Positions 1-11,731 of a stretch of 64,000 nucleotides of DNA are shown piece by piece. Below the pieces are notes generated by a model. The model ran no database searches. It saw only the letters and a list, made by a program, of their open reading frames with translations, and was not told where the DNA came from. The number at the start of each line of letters is the position of its first letter. Position 1 is the stretch's first letter. This DNA is from Verrucomicrobiota bacterium (GTDB lineage: Bacteria; Verrucomicrobiota; Verrucomicrobiia; Limisphaerales; VHDF01), in NCBI GenBank assembly GCA_016871495.1, contig VHDF01000009.1, positions 16,882 through 80,881 on the forward strand, read 5' to 3'. The position numbers and the translations under genes were made by a program.

Positions 1-1296
1 TTCCACCGCATGCCATCCCAGCTCGTCCGTCGCGCCGTAGGCCATGCCACCTTTCACTCCGCCGCCCGCCAACCACATGCTAAAGCCATAAGGATGATGA
101 TCACGTCCGTCTGTGCCCTGGGCGGCAGGCGTGCGTCCGAATTCTCCGCCCCAAAGGACGAGGGTTTCGTCCAAAAGACCGCGCGATTTCAGGTCGCGGA
201 TCAAACCGGCAATGGGCAGGTCGGTCGCGGCCGAATTTTTTTCGTGACCTCCCTTCAGGTCCCCGTGCTGATCCCATGGCTGGAAACCTCCGGTGGTGTG
301 ATAGAGTTGGACGAAGCGCACGCCGCGCTCGACGAGCCGTCTGGCCAGCAAGCACTGCTTCCCAAAGGTGGATGTGTGGGGTTGGTCGATGCCGTAGAGT
401 TTTCGGGTGGCGTCCGATTCCTTGGTCAGCGCGAATGCTTCCGGCGCTTCGGATTGCATCCGATACGCCAGTTCGAAGGAAGCGGTGCGCGAAGCGAGCC
501 GGAGATCTTCGGGACGGTCGGCCGCGTGCAGGGCATTGAGTCGTTGCAGGGCATCGAGCTCTTGCCGCTGCTGATCGAGGCCAGCCTTGGGGTTCTTCAG
601 ATTCCGGATCGGGTTGTCCAGATCGGAGACGAACGTGCCCTGGTAGGACGCGGGCAGAAAACTCGCGCCGTATTGGCGCGCCCCTTCGATGATCGGCCCG
701 GGGCCGATCGCGATGAATCCCGGCAGGTTCTGATTCTCGGTCCCCAGTCCATAGGTGACCCAGGCACCCATGCTTGGCCGGGAGAAAACGCGTTCCCCGG
801 TGTTCATCTGCAAGCACCCGCCTGGATGGTTCGTGTCGTCGGCCACCATGGAGCGGATGACACAAATGTCATCGATACATCGGGACGTATGGGGAAACAA
901 TTCGCTGACTTCGATTCCGGACTGGCCATGCCGTTGAAATTTCCACGGAGAGGCCAGGAGATTTCGTCGCTCTCCCAGGTAGAGTTCGGGCGATGGCTTG
1001 CCGTGGTCGCGGGTCAGGCGTGGCTTGGGATCGAAGGTGTCCACCTGGGAGGGGCCTCCCGGCATGAAAAGGAAGATGACCCGTTTGGCGCGGGCCGAAA
1101 AATGGGGCGCTTTCGAGGTGAGAGGATGAGTTGAGGAGCCGGGCAGTTTCGGCTCAAGCGCGGCACTCCGGAAAGTTCCTGCCTCCTTCAGCAGGCTGGC
1201 CAAAGCGAGATAGCCAAATCCACCACCCGTGCGCCGCAGCATTTCGCGGCGGTTGATCTGAGTGCTGCGCGGGTGGAACCATCCACGGTCATTCAT
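1..1296 (-). CDS. DUF1501 family protein, Tat-exported (3' end outside window)
   Basis: DUF1501 proteins are sulfatase-fold secreted proteins abundant in Planctomycetes and Verrucomicrobia; their biochemical role is not established. The frame is open from ATG 1296 to the window edge (432 codons visible), so the C-terminus is missing. The N-terminus has a twin-arginine signal (NRREMLRR followed by a Gly/Ala/Leu stretch). The body carries family motifs FMPGGPSQVDTFDPKP, GQSGIEVSELFP, IRSMV, LVERGVRFVQLYH, LWGGEFGRTP and DGRDHHPYGFSMWLAGGG. It lies 34 bp downstream of the DUF1549/DUF1553 gene on the same strand, the usual PVC pairing, so the two are probably one transcript. A second DUF1501 protein at 49719-51209 has the same motif order but no partner beside it. 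Confidence 0.9.
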   Translation of the reverse strand, partial: MNDRGWFHPRSTQINRREMLRRTGGGFGYLALASLLKEAGTFRSAALEPKLPGSSTHPLTSKAPHFSARAKRVIFLFMPGGPSQVDTFDPKPRLTRDHGKPSPELYLGERRNLLASPWKFQRHGQSGIEVSELFPHTSRCIDDICVIRSMVADDTNHPGGCLQMNTGERVFSRPSMGAWVTYGLGTENQNLPGFIAIGPGPIIEGARQYGASFLPASYQGTFVSDLDNPIRNLKNPKAGLDQQRQELDALQRLNALHAADRPEDLRLASRTASFELAYRMQSEAPEAFALTKESDATRKLYGIDQPHTSTFGKQCLLARRLVERGVRFVQLYHTTGGFQPWDQHGDLKGGHEKNSAATDLPIAGLIRDLKSRGLLDETLVLWGGEFGRTPAAQGTDGRDHHPYGFSMWLAGGGVKGGMAYGATDELGWHAVE

Positions 1297-1330
1297 ACAC
1301 TTGGACGATGAAGCATGAGGAGTGAAACAG

Positions 1331-4300
1331 CTAATCGATGAAAACAAATTCATTCGCACTGAGCAAGAGCTGGCAATAGCGCCCCAAACGTTCCGACGGG
1401 TTCGTCCCCGTGAGTTGTTCCCGGCCGATGTCGAGTTCCTCGCTCGTTGGCGCCCGCCCCAGGGTCAAGCGGTAGGCCTCCCGGATTTGAGTCTCGGCAT
1501 CGGTCGCCGTGGTCCCAAGCAGGATGCGCTGAGCCAGTGCTTCCGCCTGTTGCCGGGAGAAAGGATCGTTGAGGAAAAAGAGAGCTTGGGGAGCGACGAT
1601 CGAGTCACCTCGCTTCTCCACGACCGCACTACAGTCCGGCCCATCGAAGACGGAAGCGAATCCCGAGGATGTCCCCGTTCGGACGGACATCATGTAGAGT
1701 GTGCGCCGCGGGAGCAATTCATCCCGAAAAGCCTCGCCACCCTGCCTGGAATGGAGCCGGTTTGCGACGTAAAGCAGGCTGTCCCGGAGTGATTCCGCGT
1801 CCAAGCGCCTGCGTGGCATCCGGCCCCAGAGTTGGTTTTCCGGATCGGCTGCCAGGGTTTCCGGTGCGGCGCGGCTGCTTTGTTGGTAAACGGAGGAGAG
1901 CATGATGAGGCGGTGGATGGCTTTGATGGACCAGCCGGACTCCATGAAACGCACCGCGAGATGATCCAGGAGTTCCGGATGGGAGGGACGGTCACCTTTT
2001 TCGCCGAAGTTGGTCGTGGTGCGGACGATGCCTTCCCCAAAATGATGCTGCCAGATTCGATTTACCGCGACGCGAGCCGTGAGAGGGTTTTGGGTGCTGG
2101 CAATCCATTCCCCCAGGGGCAGGCGGCCGCTCCCTTCCGTGATGACCGGTGGCGGGTGATTCGAGAGAACTTTCGGAAAGCCACGAGGCACGACCTTGCC
2201 TGGGTTCTTGGGATTCCCTCGAAGTGAGATTGGGGCATCTCTGAACCCCTCGTGCTTCGTGCCCACGGGGCCGCCGTCCTGAACGACGACCGCTTGTGGA
2301 ACGGTGGCAGGAATGGACTTCCGAAGCGTGTGGAGTTGCTCGCGTGCCTGCACGAGCCGACGCGCTGACTCGGATTCCATCAAAGCCTCGCGCTCGCCCG
2401 CATCGAGCCAGTACGGACCCTGTGGAGAGCTCAACTCGTCGGCCAGTCGGGCGACGGGATCAGGCGGGGACGGCCCCCGGCCGTTGGGATCGACCCAGGC
2501 ATCGAAAAGCTCCTTCTCCACCTCCGCCCGGTCGTGCTCGTCGAGGGGCCGGTTGTAAACGCGAAGTTCTGCCAGATCGCCCCGAAACTTGGCGCTGTTG
2601 CCAGAGCCTGGTCCGCCAATGCGCAACGATTTGATCTCGGGATCTGAGGAAACCCCGTCCACAGCACTGTTTTTCCCCGCATCCAAGCCTTGACGATGCA
2701 GGGTCGTGCCAAGAGGGCCCCAGGACAAACTTGCGATTTCGAAGCCGGCATTCGTTTTCGCATCACTGATGACATCGCCATGGGCGCCGTGCTTTCGCAC
2801 AATCGCATGCAGGCCACCCCCTGGCGTGGGCATCAGGCCAATGCCATGCTTCCCGGAACTGGAATCTTCCCAGCCGATCAGGCGCTGTCCGGAAGTGGAG
2901 GCGTCAGCGATGCGAAAGACTGCAAACAGGCTGCCCGCAGGGGGAACGGTCAAAGGAGCTTCCAGCCCTTCGTTGCCCGTGAAACGCAGGACCGGGCGAC
3001 TCCTTCCGCCGACTTTGAGGTTCGTCTTAAGCGGGCCTCGGGCAGGGGCGGCGACGGCGGCAAACTTCACCGGAGAGCGACTGTGATTGGGCCACCACGT
3101 GACCCGGCCTTCGCCTGAACTCGTCGGGTGCGCGTCGCTGGCTTGGAGTTTCAACAACTCGGAATGGCGATGGGATGGACGAGGAGTGCGGGAGGATTCG
3201 AGGCCCGTGAGCCGATCTCTTTGAACTGCGGCGAGGGCTCTTCCCACGGCGAACGCCGCGGCTTCGGCTCCCGATCGATCGATCGGCTCCTGGCCCGCCC
3301 GAGTGAGGGTGCGCTGCCAGGCGGTGAGTGCTTCCCAGCCCTGGCCAGGCTCACGGCCCGGGCGCTGCACGTCTGCCGTCTCCAGGAAGCTCCACGACCC
3401 TGTCGCTTGCGGATGGTCCCGGTGCGAGATTTCCAGCGGAGCGTGATCGGGTGTTTGGGTCACGTCATGGCGCAGATTCCAGACTCGCCCTGCCGGGGTT
3501 TGTTCGATCGTCCATTCCACCAGCGCTGTCGGAGCTCCCGTGGCCTGCGGCAAGACCACCAAATCGAGACTGTCTCCGGACTGGAGGGTGATTTCGGCGA
3601 GATGCCCAAGGTTGAAAGCGGACTCCAACTTCGCGCTGCCACCGGCTGCGACCTGGAACGAAGCCAGTTCCTTCCGGCTGGACGCCGCTCGCAAATCGAG
3701 CGACACGACGAAACCCTTGCGAGCGGTGCTTGTCGCATCGGTGACGGAGCCGGTCCATCGCACGGTCATGTTCGTTGGGCTGGTCCAACGAAGGACCGCT
3801 CCACTCGATTGGGATGGCGTGAGCGCAACGCTGCGGGAGGGAAACTTTGCCCCATGGTGCTCAACCGTTTCCTTCCGAAGACTGACGTGGATGGCGGGGG
3901 TCGAGTTCGGGCGATGGCTCCAGCGGTGAAGCCCGGCCCATCCTCCCTCGTCGCGGGAGAACCAAGTGAACGCGCGATAGTCTCTCAAGCCCAGGTAATC
4001 GAGCCACTGGGTGAGGATTTTCGGGTGCAGCCCGTGCTCCCTGGCGAGCTCGGTCAAAGCTCGATCGGGAGCGTGAATGCTGCGGCTGACAAACTCCCAG
4101 CATGCGAGGAGATAGCGAGCGGTTTGCTCCGTGGCAATCCGATCGAGGCGGGTGGCAAATTCCAAATCCGTTTCGAGCTGGAGATTTTGAATTTGCTTCT
4201 CGAGCTCCGCCACGCGTTTTTTCCGGTCAGCCATACGTTCGACTTCGGCCCTGGGCAGGAGGGGAACACGAACGAGCGGAGTATTTCCGGGCACGGGACT

Positions 4301-5104
4301 GGGAATCAGCCGGGTGCTAAAAAAAATGCCGGCCAGCGCGTAGTAGTCTTCCATGGAGATGGGGTCGAACTTGTGATCATGACAGCGCGCGCAGCTGAGC
4401 GTGAGCCCCAGGAAGGCTCGGCCCACCACCTCGATCTGGTCGTTGACGTAGTCGGCGATCATCTGCTCCTTGTCGACATCACCCGGAACGAAATCCGCGA
4501 TCGCCAGCATGCCGGTCGCGATCAGCGCCTGAGTGTCCATGAGCTCCGGGTCGGCTGGCTGGAGGAGATCCCCGGCGATTTGGTGGCGGATGAAATCCGG
4601 ATAAGGCAAATCTCGGTTGTGGGCGTCGACGACCCAATCCCGATAACGCCACGCTTCTCGGAAATCGCTTTCCACGGGCAGTTGAATCAAGTCTCGGGCA
4701 TCAGCGTAGCGGACGACATCCAGCCAATGACGGCCCCATCGTTCGCCGTAAGCGGGCGAGGCGAGCAACCGATCGACTCTTTTGGCGAAAGCATCCGGTG
4801 AGTCATCGGCCAGAAAAGCATCGATTTCTTGCGGGGTTGGCGGGAGCCCGATGAGGTCGTAGGTGGCGCGGCGGAGAAGGGTGCGCCGGTCCGCAGGCGG
4901 GGCTGGGGACAGGTTCTTTTTTTCGAGTGAAGCGAGGATGAAGGCGTCGATGGGAGTTTTGATCCAGCGATCCTCCTTCACGGCGGGCACCGGGGGCCGC
5001 TGGATGGGACGGAATGCCCAATGAAAAGCGGGTGGCACTGGGGAATCCTTTGGCTCGGCGGCCTGGAGAGCCAGGAGGGTCAGCAGTGACACGATCATGA
5101 CCAT
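1331..5104 (-). CDS. DUF1549/DUF1553 (PSCyt2/PSD1) secreted protein with LamG-like insert
   Basis: A 1257-residue PVC-specific protein. After a short hydrophobic signal (residues 1-16) comes DUF1549, roughly residues 45-270, with RRATYDLIGLPPTP, ERWGRHWLDVVRYAD and the heme-c-like motif LSCARCHDHKFDPI. The middle is long and less conserved. A LamG/concanavalin-like jellyroll lies around 690-870 (LRFTGNEGLEAPLTVP, LAELRVYNRPLDEHDRAEVE). DUF1553 occupies about 1000-1220 (NPLTARVAVNRIWQHHFGEG, TTTNFGEKGDRPSHPELLD, GWSIKAIHRLIMLSSVYQQS, RRRLDAESLRDSLLYV). Such proteins are thought to act in periplasmic polysaccharide breakdown with DUF1501 partners, but the activity is unproven. ATGs at 5104 and 5098 are both possible starts. 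Confidence 0.9.
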   Translation of the reverse strand: MVMIVSLLTLLALQAAEPKDSPVPPAFHWAFRPIQRPPVPAVKEDRWIKTPIDAFILASLEKKNLSPAPPADRRTLLRRATYDLIGLPPTPQEIDAFLADDSPDAFAKRVDRLLASPAYGERWGRHWLDVVRYADARDLIQLPVESDFREAWRYRDWVVDAHNRDLPYPDFIRHQIAGDLLQPADPELMDTQALIATGMLAIADFVPGDVDKEQMIADYVNDQIEVVGRAFLGLTLSCARCHDHKFDPISMEDYYALAGIFFSTRLIPSPVPGNTPLVRVPLLPRAEVERMADRKKRVAELEKQIQNLQLETDLEFATRLDRIATEQTARYLLACWEFVSRSIHAPDRALTELAREHGLHPKILTQWLDYLGLRDYRAFTWFSRDEGGWAGLHRWSHRPNSTPAIHVSLRKETVEHHGAKFPSRSVALTPSQSSGAVLRWTSPTNMTVRWTGSVTDATSTARKGFVVSLDLRAASSRKELASFQVAAGGSAKLESAFNLGHLAEITLQSGDSLDLVVLPQATGAPTALVEWTIEQTPAGRVWNLRHDVTQTPDHAPLEISHRDHPQATGSWSFLETADVQRPGREPGQGWEALTAWQRTLTRAGQEPIDRSGAEAAAFAVGRALAAVQRDRLTGLESSRTPRPSHRHSELLKLQASDAHPTSSGEGRVTWWPNHSRSPVKFAAVAAPARGPLKTNLKVGGRSRPVLRFTGNEGLEAPLTVPPAGSLFAVFRIADASTSGQRLIGWEDSSSGKHGIGLMPTPGGGLHAIVRKHGAHGDVISDAKTNAGFEIASLSWGPLGTTLHRQGLDAGKNSAVDGVSSDPEIKSLRIGGPGSGNSAKFRGDLAELRVYNRPLDEHDRAEVEKELFDAWVDPNGRGPSPPDPVARLADELSSPQGPYWLDAGEREALMESESARRLVQAREQLHTLRKSIPATVPQAVVVQDGGPVGTKHEGFRDAPISLRGNPKNPGKVVPRGFPKVLSNHPPPVITEGSGRLPLGEWIASTQNPLTARVAVNRIWQHHFGEGIVRTTTNFGEKGDRPSHPELLDHLAVRFMESGWSIKAIHRLIMLSSVYQQSSRAAPETLAADPENQLWGRMPRRRLDAESLRDSLLYVANRLHSRQGGEAFRDELLPRRTLYMMSVRTGTSSGFASVFDGPDCSAVVEKRGDSIVAPQALFFLNDPFSRQQAEALAQRILLGTTATDAETQIREAYRLTLGRAPTSEELDIGREQLTGTNPSERLGRYCQLLLSANEFVFID

Positions 5105-5167
5105 GACGCGAGCCTCGAAGGCCGGGAGGAGATGTCAAGGCCGGCCTTTCATCGAAGGTGTGTCCCC

Positions 5168-5297
5168 GTGCATCCCGATGTTGTTGGTAGGGCGGGCCTG
5201 TCCGTGCCCGCCGCCCACTGGATGCAAAACATCATGCTCCGGCGGCGCGCCGGGACGGACGCGCCCTACCTGCATCACCGGCAACATCGGGATGCAC
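5168..5297 (+). repeat. Intergenic repeat A, copy 1 (130 bp)
   Basis: First of three almost identical 130-bp copies (others at 23099-23228 and 60264-60393). It starts GTGCATCCCGATGTTG and ends CAACATCGGGATGCAC, so the termini are inverted repeats. The interior is also palindromic: GGTAGGGCGGGCCTGTCC pairs imperfectly with GGACGGACGCGCCCTACC, giving a long hairpin. It has no transposase and is MITE/REPIN-like. A type B element follows 13 bp later. Confidence 0.85.
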
Positions 5298-5310
5298 CGG
5301 GTGTGTCCCG

Positions 5311-5520
5311 GTGCATTTGCAAGGGGGCGGAGCGAGCCGTTCACGGCGCTTCCGCACGCGCCAACCTGCCGCGGCGATCTCCTCCCGTTCCATGGCCCGC
5401 CCTGGGTGGATGCCTTGGCCCTGACAGCATCCTTGCCTGTTGAACTTGCCTTGCCCCGTTGAAGACACGCCCTGAAGCGGCTTGAACGCCGCGCGCATCA
5501 CTGATGATCTATGGATGCAC
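5311..5520 (+). repeat. Intergenic repeat B, copy 1 (about 210 bp)
   Basis: Starts GTGCATTTGCAAGG, continues with the palindromic block GCCGTTCACGGCGCTTCCGC, then CGGCGATCTCCTCCCGTTCC, GAAGACACGCCCTGAAGC, and ends GATCTATGGATGCAC. The same ordered blocks occur inverted at 39875-40099. The two copies are clearly homologous but diverged. It fills the gap between repeat A copy 1 and the stop of the permease gene at 5562. Confidence 0.75.
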
Positions 5521-5561
5521 CGGGTGCGTCCAAAAGTTGAAAGGAGGACCCCGGCCTCCCT

Positions 5562-6791
5562 TCACCGGACACTCTTGTTTCCTTGCTTTGAGGGATCGCG
5601 GAAAAAGAGGAGGAACACCACCAGCACTCCGACCGAGAGATACGCGGGAGTGAGCCAGATTTCTCTCCAGTGGTGACCGACGACCTGTCCGGTGGCGTCG
5701 GTGATCCCATGCATGGCCAGCACCTTGCCGGAAAGCATCGTGCCGACGAAGGCGCCCACGCCCCAAAGGATGAAGGCGATGAATCCCTGGCACGCCCCGC
5801 GGATGCGCTCGTTGGCCTCGTCGTCCACGTAGAGCTGTCCCGCGATGAATAAGAAGTCGTAACACACCCCGTGCAGCAGAATCGCCGCGAAAATGAGCGA
5901 CGAGGAGAGTCCGGAGGCGTGGACGCTGCCCGCCAGGAAAAAGTAGCGCAAGACCCAGGCGAGAATGCCAAGAAAGATCGTCTTCTTGTAACCCAGCCGG
6001 TGCAGCATGACGGGCAGCAGGAACATGAAGATCACGTCGGAGACCTGAGCCAGTGTCATTTTCCCCGCGATGCCCTCCCATTTCATCTCCGTGAGATAGA
6101 TGCCCATCATCACGAAATAGAAGTAGAGCGGAACGCAGATCAGGAACATGCAGAGGATGAAAATCGCGAACGAGCGTTTCCGGAGCAGGGCCAGCGCGTC
6201 GAGGCCGAGCAGTTCTCCGACGCTCACGTTCGCGCCGGTCTTGCGCGGCGGGGTGTGCGGCAGCGTCAGCGCGAACCATCCGAAGAGGATCGAAACGCCG
6301 CCGCCCAGATACCACTGGATCGTGGTCTGCTCTCCCTTGAGCGCGCTCAAGGCGAGGCCGCCGGCAATCCAGCCGACGGCGGAAAAAAGTTTCACGCGGG
6401 GGAAATCGGTCTTCGCGTCGGCCAGATGATGCAGTGCCAGAGAATTGCCCAGCGCCAGCGTGGGCGCGTAAAGCGCGCAGTAGAGGATCAGTGCGGGATA
6501 GAACGAACCGAAGGTCGCGGCCTTGGGCAGTGCGCACATGACCAGGCCGCCCAAGACGCCCAGGACGGCAAGCATTTTTTCCGACGCCACGAAACGATCG
6601 GCGATCAACCCCAAGAAAAACGGCGAGATCATCGAGCCGATCGCGAACGCCCCGTAGGCCGCGCCAATTTCCTGCCCGCTGAACTTTAGCGCGGTGGCCA
6701 GATACGAGCCCATGCTGACGTACCAGGATCCCCAGATGAAATACTGGAGGAAGTTGAACGCGGAGAGTTTGATTTTCAGCGAGGTTTGCAT
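5562..6791 (-). CDS. Nucleoside:H+ symporter family MFS permease
   Basis: A 409-residue, 12-helix inner-membrane transporter of the nucleoside:H+ symporter (NupG-like) branch of the major facilitator superfamily. Diagnostic features are the N-terminal LSAFNFLQYFIWGSWYVSMG, EIGAAYGAFAIGSMISPFFL, the loop GLIADRFVASEKMLAVLG, and the C-terminal LHGVCYDFLFIAGQLYVDDE and IRGACQGFIAFILWGVGAFVG. The frame extends 26 codons further upstream, but ATG 6791 gives the family's usual N-terminus directly before helix 1, so it is chosen. Substrate is predicted as a nucleoside or related small molecule. No nucleoside-catabolic gene lies next to it. Confidence 0.85.
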   Translation of the reverse strand: MQTSLKIKLSAFNFLQYFIWGSWYVSMGSYLATALKFSGQEIGAAYGAFAIGSMISPFFLGLIADRFVASEKMLAVLGVLGGLVMCALPKAATFGSFYPALILYCALYAPTLALGNSLALHHLADAKTDFPRVKLFSAVGWIAGGLALSALKGEQTTIQWYLGGGVSILFGWFALTLPHTPPRKTGANVSVGELLGLDALALLRKRSFAIFILCMFLICVPLYFYFVMMGIYLTEMKWEGIAGKMTLAQVSDVIFMFLLPVMLHRLGYKKTIFLGILAWVLRYFFLAGSVHASGLSSSLIFAAILLHGVCYDFLFIAGQLYVDDEANERIRGACQGFIAFILWGVGAFVGTMLSGKVLAMHGITDATGQVVGHHWREIWLTPAYLSVGVLVVFLLFFRDPSKQGNKSVR

Positions 6792-7188
6792 CAGGGCGGG
6801 AATTCCGATGAGGCAAGCTGCTCCGGCGCTCCCGGGTTGAAGAAGTCCGCCGAACCGATGACGCCGCATGCCGCGAGCATGGCGTCGCTGAAGTGGCCGA
6901 CCGAAGGGGCCCGACGAGCGTGTGGGGACGACGCCACCTGCCTGGCAGCATCTTCGCTCATGGCATGCGCCTCAGGTTGAACATTCTCGATGGGCCTGCG
7001 GGCCGGTTCAATCCCCAGTCCCGGGATGAGGACGCTGGATTGTTGCTGAAGGTTTTCGGTCTTCGTGCCGTTTCCTCAAGACTGCCGAACGTGGGAGGAA
7101 GGTTCCCGTCCGTCTGGAGGCGTTTCCTTTTGCGGGTTGATTGAGAATCTCGGGTCTGGAGTTGCTTTGGCCGGGGGACGGGGACCGA
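6792..7188. other. Intergenic gap with no recognised feature
   Basis: About 400 bp between the permease start (minus strand, 6791) and the rho stop (7189). It should hold the permease promoter. I see no convincing -35/-10 pair, hairpin terminator, repeat element or conserved reading frame. Short open frames here lack a Shine-Dalgarno and look like noise. Confidence 0.5.
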
Positions 7189-9003
<1,815 letters not shown>

Positions 9004-9157
9004 AATCTTTTAGGATCAAGTGTGCAAATTCAAATGTTCAAAAACTCTGACGAGGACTCCCCCACGGTCCAGATGGCATGCGCCTGCCCGGGCTCGGGAA
9101 GGGATCGATGTTTGACGCGGGACCGCTGGATAATCCGCGGCGGGGGGAGTCTTTCGA

Positions 9158-11329
9158 TCAATACGGCAAGGGGTGCTTGGCCGTGAGTTCATGAACACGC
9201 TGGCGCACCTTGCGGCTGGTGTCAACATTTTTGATGTCGAGCAACACTTCGCTGATCATGTCCGCAATGGCGGCCATTTCCGTTTCCCGCATGCCGCGCG
9301 TGGTGACAGCGGGCGTGCCGAGGCGGACGCCGCTGGCCTGAAAGGGAGAACGGGTTTCGAACGGAATGGTGTTTTTATTGACCGTGATGCCTGCCAGATC
9401 CAGCGCGGCCTGGCATTCCTTTCCGGTTAGATTGCGAGCTCCGACATCGACGAGCATGAGGTGATTGTCGGTGCCGCCGCTGACCAGTCGAAAACCATTG
9501 CGGGCCATGCCGTCGGCCAAGGCGCAGGCATTGGCGAGGATTTGCTTTTGGTAATCGAGGAACGAGGGTTGAAGCGCCTCGTGGAAGCAAACGGCTTTGG
9601 CTGCGATGACGTGCATGAGGGGGCCGCCCTGAATGCCCGGGAAGGCCTGAGAATCGATTTCCTTGGCATATTTCGCCTTGCAGAGGACCAGTCCGCCGCG
9701 CGGACCCCGCAACGTCTTGTGCGTGGTGGTGGTCACGAAATCCGCGTGCTCCACCGGACTGGGATGCAGGCCGACGGCGACGAGGCCTGCGATGTGGGCG
9801 ATGTCGGCCAGCAGAAAAGCGCCGTTGTCCCGGGCGATTCGCCCCATGCGTTCGAAATCGATCACGCGAGGGTAGGCGCTGGCCCCCACGGTGATCATGC
9901 GGGGCTTGTGCTCGGCGGCCATGCGGGCCAGCAAATCGTAATCGATGCGCTCCCGCTCCCGATCCACTCCGTAGTGAACCACTTCGAAGAATCGACCCGA
10001 GAAATTGGCCTTGTTGCCGTGGGTCAAATGACCTCCGTGGCTGAGATCCATCGTCAGCAACTTCTCCCCCGGCTTGAGCACCGCGAAGTAAACCGCCATG
10101 TTGGCGGAGCTGCCCGAGTGGGGCTGAACGTTGGCGTGCTCGGCTTTAAAGAGCTGTTTGGCCCTGTCGATGGCGAGTTGTTCGGCTTGATCGACAAACT
10201 CGCAGCCGCCGTACCATCGTTTGCCGGGATACCCTTCGGCGTATTTGTTGGTCAGCACCGATCCCTGCGCCTCCATGACGGCAAGGCTGGTGAAATTCTC
10301 GCTGGCGATCAGCTCGATGTTCTCCTGTTGCCGTTTGCGCTCCTCGCGGATGACGCCGGCGATTTCCCGGTCGGCGGCGGCCAGGGAAAGGGCAACGCCA
10401 GGACCTGACTCAAGCTTGCCGACGCGGCGATCGTGGCGTCCGCCCTCCTCCCCGGTGGACAGAAAAGCGTCGACCATGCGGCAGGCTTCCTCTGGCGACA
10501 CGGTGGAAGCCCCGAGACACAGGACATTGGCATGGTTGTGCTGTCGGGCCAGGGCGGCCAGTTTTTCGGTCCAAGCCAGGGCGGCTCGGATCCCGGGGAC
10601 CTTGTTGGCGGCGATGCTCATGCCGATGCCGCTCGAACAAACCAGGATCCCGAAGGCGTGTTTTCCGGCGGCGACGGCTTCGCCGACGCGCCGGGCGAAA
10701 TCAGGGTAATCGACGGCATCCGCGGAAGTGGGGCCGAGGTCTTGGACCTCCACGCCACGGACGGCGAGGTGCGAGTGGAGTCGGGTTTTCAGGGCGAAGC
10801 CGGCGTGGTCAGCGGCCAGGGCAACGGACCCCGTCTGGCTCTGATGGCCTTGTGCGGATTGGGATTCCATCTTGGATTGTCGGATGAACTTGAGGATGCT
10901 GGAAAGGCTTTGTTCGATTTGGTCCCGGCACTCCGCATAGGTTCCGAAGGAACCACCGATCGGATCGGAAATATCCTTTTCGAATTCCTCCAGCGTTTCG
11001 TCGAAGTCGCGGAGCAGAAAGGTTTTCTCCGCCGCCTCGGGAAAGAGCGACACGATGGCGCGAAGATGTCCATGCGTCATGCCCAGGATCAGATGGGCTT
11101 GCTTGACCAGCTGGCCGGTAAGCATCCGGCTTCGGTGGCCGGTGATATCGATGCCCAGTTCGCGCAGCGCTTCCACGGCGTGCTGGCTGGGCCCGCAGCC
11201 GTCCATGGCGCTGACTCCCGCGGACAGGATTCGATAGTCCTCCTGGCCGCGCACCGCATGGCGGAAAAGCCCTTCCGCCATGGGACTGCGACAGATATTA
11301 CCGGTGCAAACGAACAGGATGGTTTTCAT
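9158..11329 (-). CDS. Trifunctional fusion: LMW protein phosphatase, ribose-5-phosphate isomerase B, serine hydroxymethyltransferase
   Basis: One uninterrupted 723-residue frame joins three enzymes. Residues 1-150 are a low-molecular-weight phosphatase: P-loop [10 protein letters not shown] (Cys8, Arg14) and the acid loop SDPIGG (Asp122). Residues about 168-305 are Rpi[26 protein letters not shown] and [13 protein letters not shown] with Cys231. Residues about 315-723 are [58 protein letters not shown] and the PLP site [14 protein letters not shown] (Lys538). It would link serine/glycine/one-carbon and pentose-phosphate steps to a phosphatase. In Bacillus the homologues ywlE, rpiB and glyA are near neighbours but separate genes. 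The frame runs 91 codons further upstream, but that part is encoded by repeat C. ATG 11329, directly before [10 protein letters not shown], is therefore the start. Confidence 0.92.
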   Translation of the reverse strand: MKTILFVCTGNICRSPMAEGLFRHAVRGQEDYRILSAGVSAMDGCGPSQHAVEALRELGIDITGHRSRMLTGQLVKQAHLILGMTHGHLRAIVSLFPEAAEKTFLLRDFDETLEEFEKDISDPIGGSFGTYAECRDQIEQSLSSILKFIRQSKMESQSAQGHQSQTGSVALAADHAGFALKTRLHSHLAVRGVEVQDLGPTSADAVDYPDFARRVGEAVAAGKHAFGILVCSSGIGMSIAANKVPGIRAALAWTEKLAALARQHNHANVLCLGASTVSPEEACRMVDAFLSTGEEGGRHDRRVGKLESGPGVALSLAAADREIAGVIREERKRQQENIELIASENFTSLAVMEAQGSVLTNKYAEGYPGKRWYGGCEFVDQAEQLAIDRAKQLFKAEHANVQPHSGSSANMAVYFAVLKPGEKLLTMDLSHGGHLTHGNKANFSGRFFEVVHYGVDRERERIDYDLLARMAAEHKPRMITVGASAYPRVIDFERMGRIARDNGAFLLADIAHIAGLVAVGLHPSPVEHADFVTTTTHKTLRGPRGGLVLCKAKYAKEIDSQAFPGIQGGPLMHVIAAKAVCFHEALQPSFLDYQKQILANACALADGMARNGFRLVSGGTDNHLMLVDVGARNLTGKECQAALDLAGITVNKNTIPFETRSPFQASGVRLGTPAVTTRGMRETEMAAIADMISEVLLDIKNVDTSRKVRQRVHELTAKHPLPY

Positions 11330-11409
11330 CAACGGTCGAACAGTGGCCAAGAAGTTGGGCGCGGGTCGAGGAATCGTCAACGGCGAAATCCCCCCGAGCT
11401 GCGAGGGCC

Positions 11410-11615
11410 GTGCATCCTGAAGTTGTCGGTCGTGTGGCGCAGGCTGCTCAGCCTGCCGTATCGCCGACGGCCCGTCGGGTGAAGAACGAGGCCCTTCCAT
11501 GCTCTCCACGCGCCGGGTTCCCTCCGTCGCCCCGCAGGCTGGGCAGGCTGCGCCACAGCAGACAGGGCTGTCGGCGTGACCACGCAACCCGGTCACCGAC
11601 AACCTCTGGCTGCGT
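11410..11615 (+). repeat. Intergenic repeat C, copy 1 (about 206 bp)
   Basis: Starts GTGCATCCTGAAGTTGTCGG. It contains the nested palindromes GCAGGCTGCTCAGCCTGC and GACGGCCCGTC, the block CTTCCATGCTCTCCACGCGC, GCAGGCTGGGCAGGCTGCGC and CAGACAGGGCTGTC, and ends near CACCGACAACCTCTGGCTGC with a decayed right end. Other copies are at 40163-40379, 43220-43440 and 60440-60654. It separates the fusion gene (minus) from the MFS gene (plus), and probably sits within or beside their promoters. This copy is a singleton rather than one of a pair. Confidence 0.85.
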
Positions 11616-11731
11616 GCGTTATGATGGGGTCTTCCCCCTCAGAAACAATTTTTGTGGGTATCGAGAGCGTCGTCGAGCTTGTGCGGCGCCTGGAGCGTCC
11701 CTTAATCTCCGCGCGTCTCCTATCGAATCCC

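Noticed and set aside
3128..4801. A 557-codon plus-strand frame opposite the DUF1549/DUF1553 gene
   Set aside because: The opposite strand carries clear conserved domains. This frame has no recognisable motif and follows codon mirroring.
5097..5676. Short frames within repeats A and B (also in the copies near 23.1 and 60.3 kb)
   Set aside because: The same peptides appear in several frames of each copy because the repeat is GC-rich and lacks stops. A length of 130 bp is not a multiple of three and no start signal is present.
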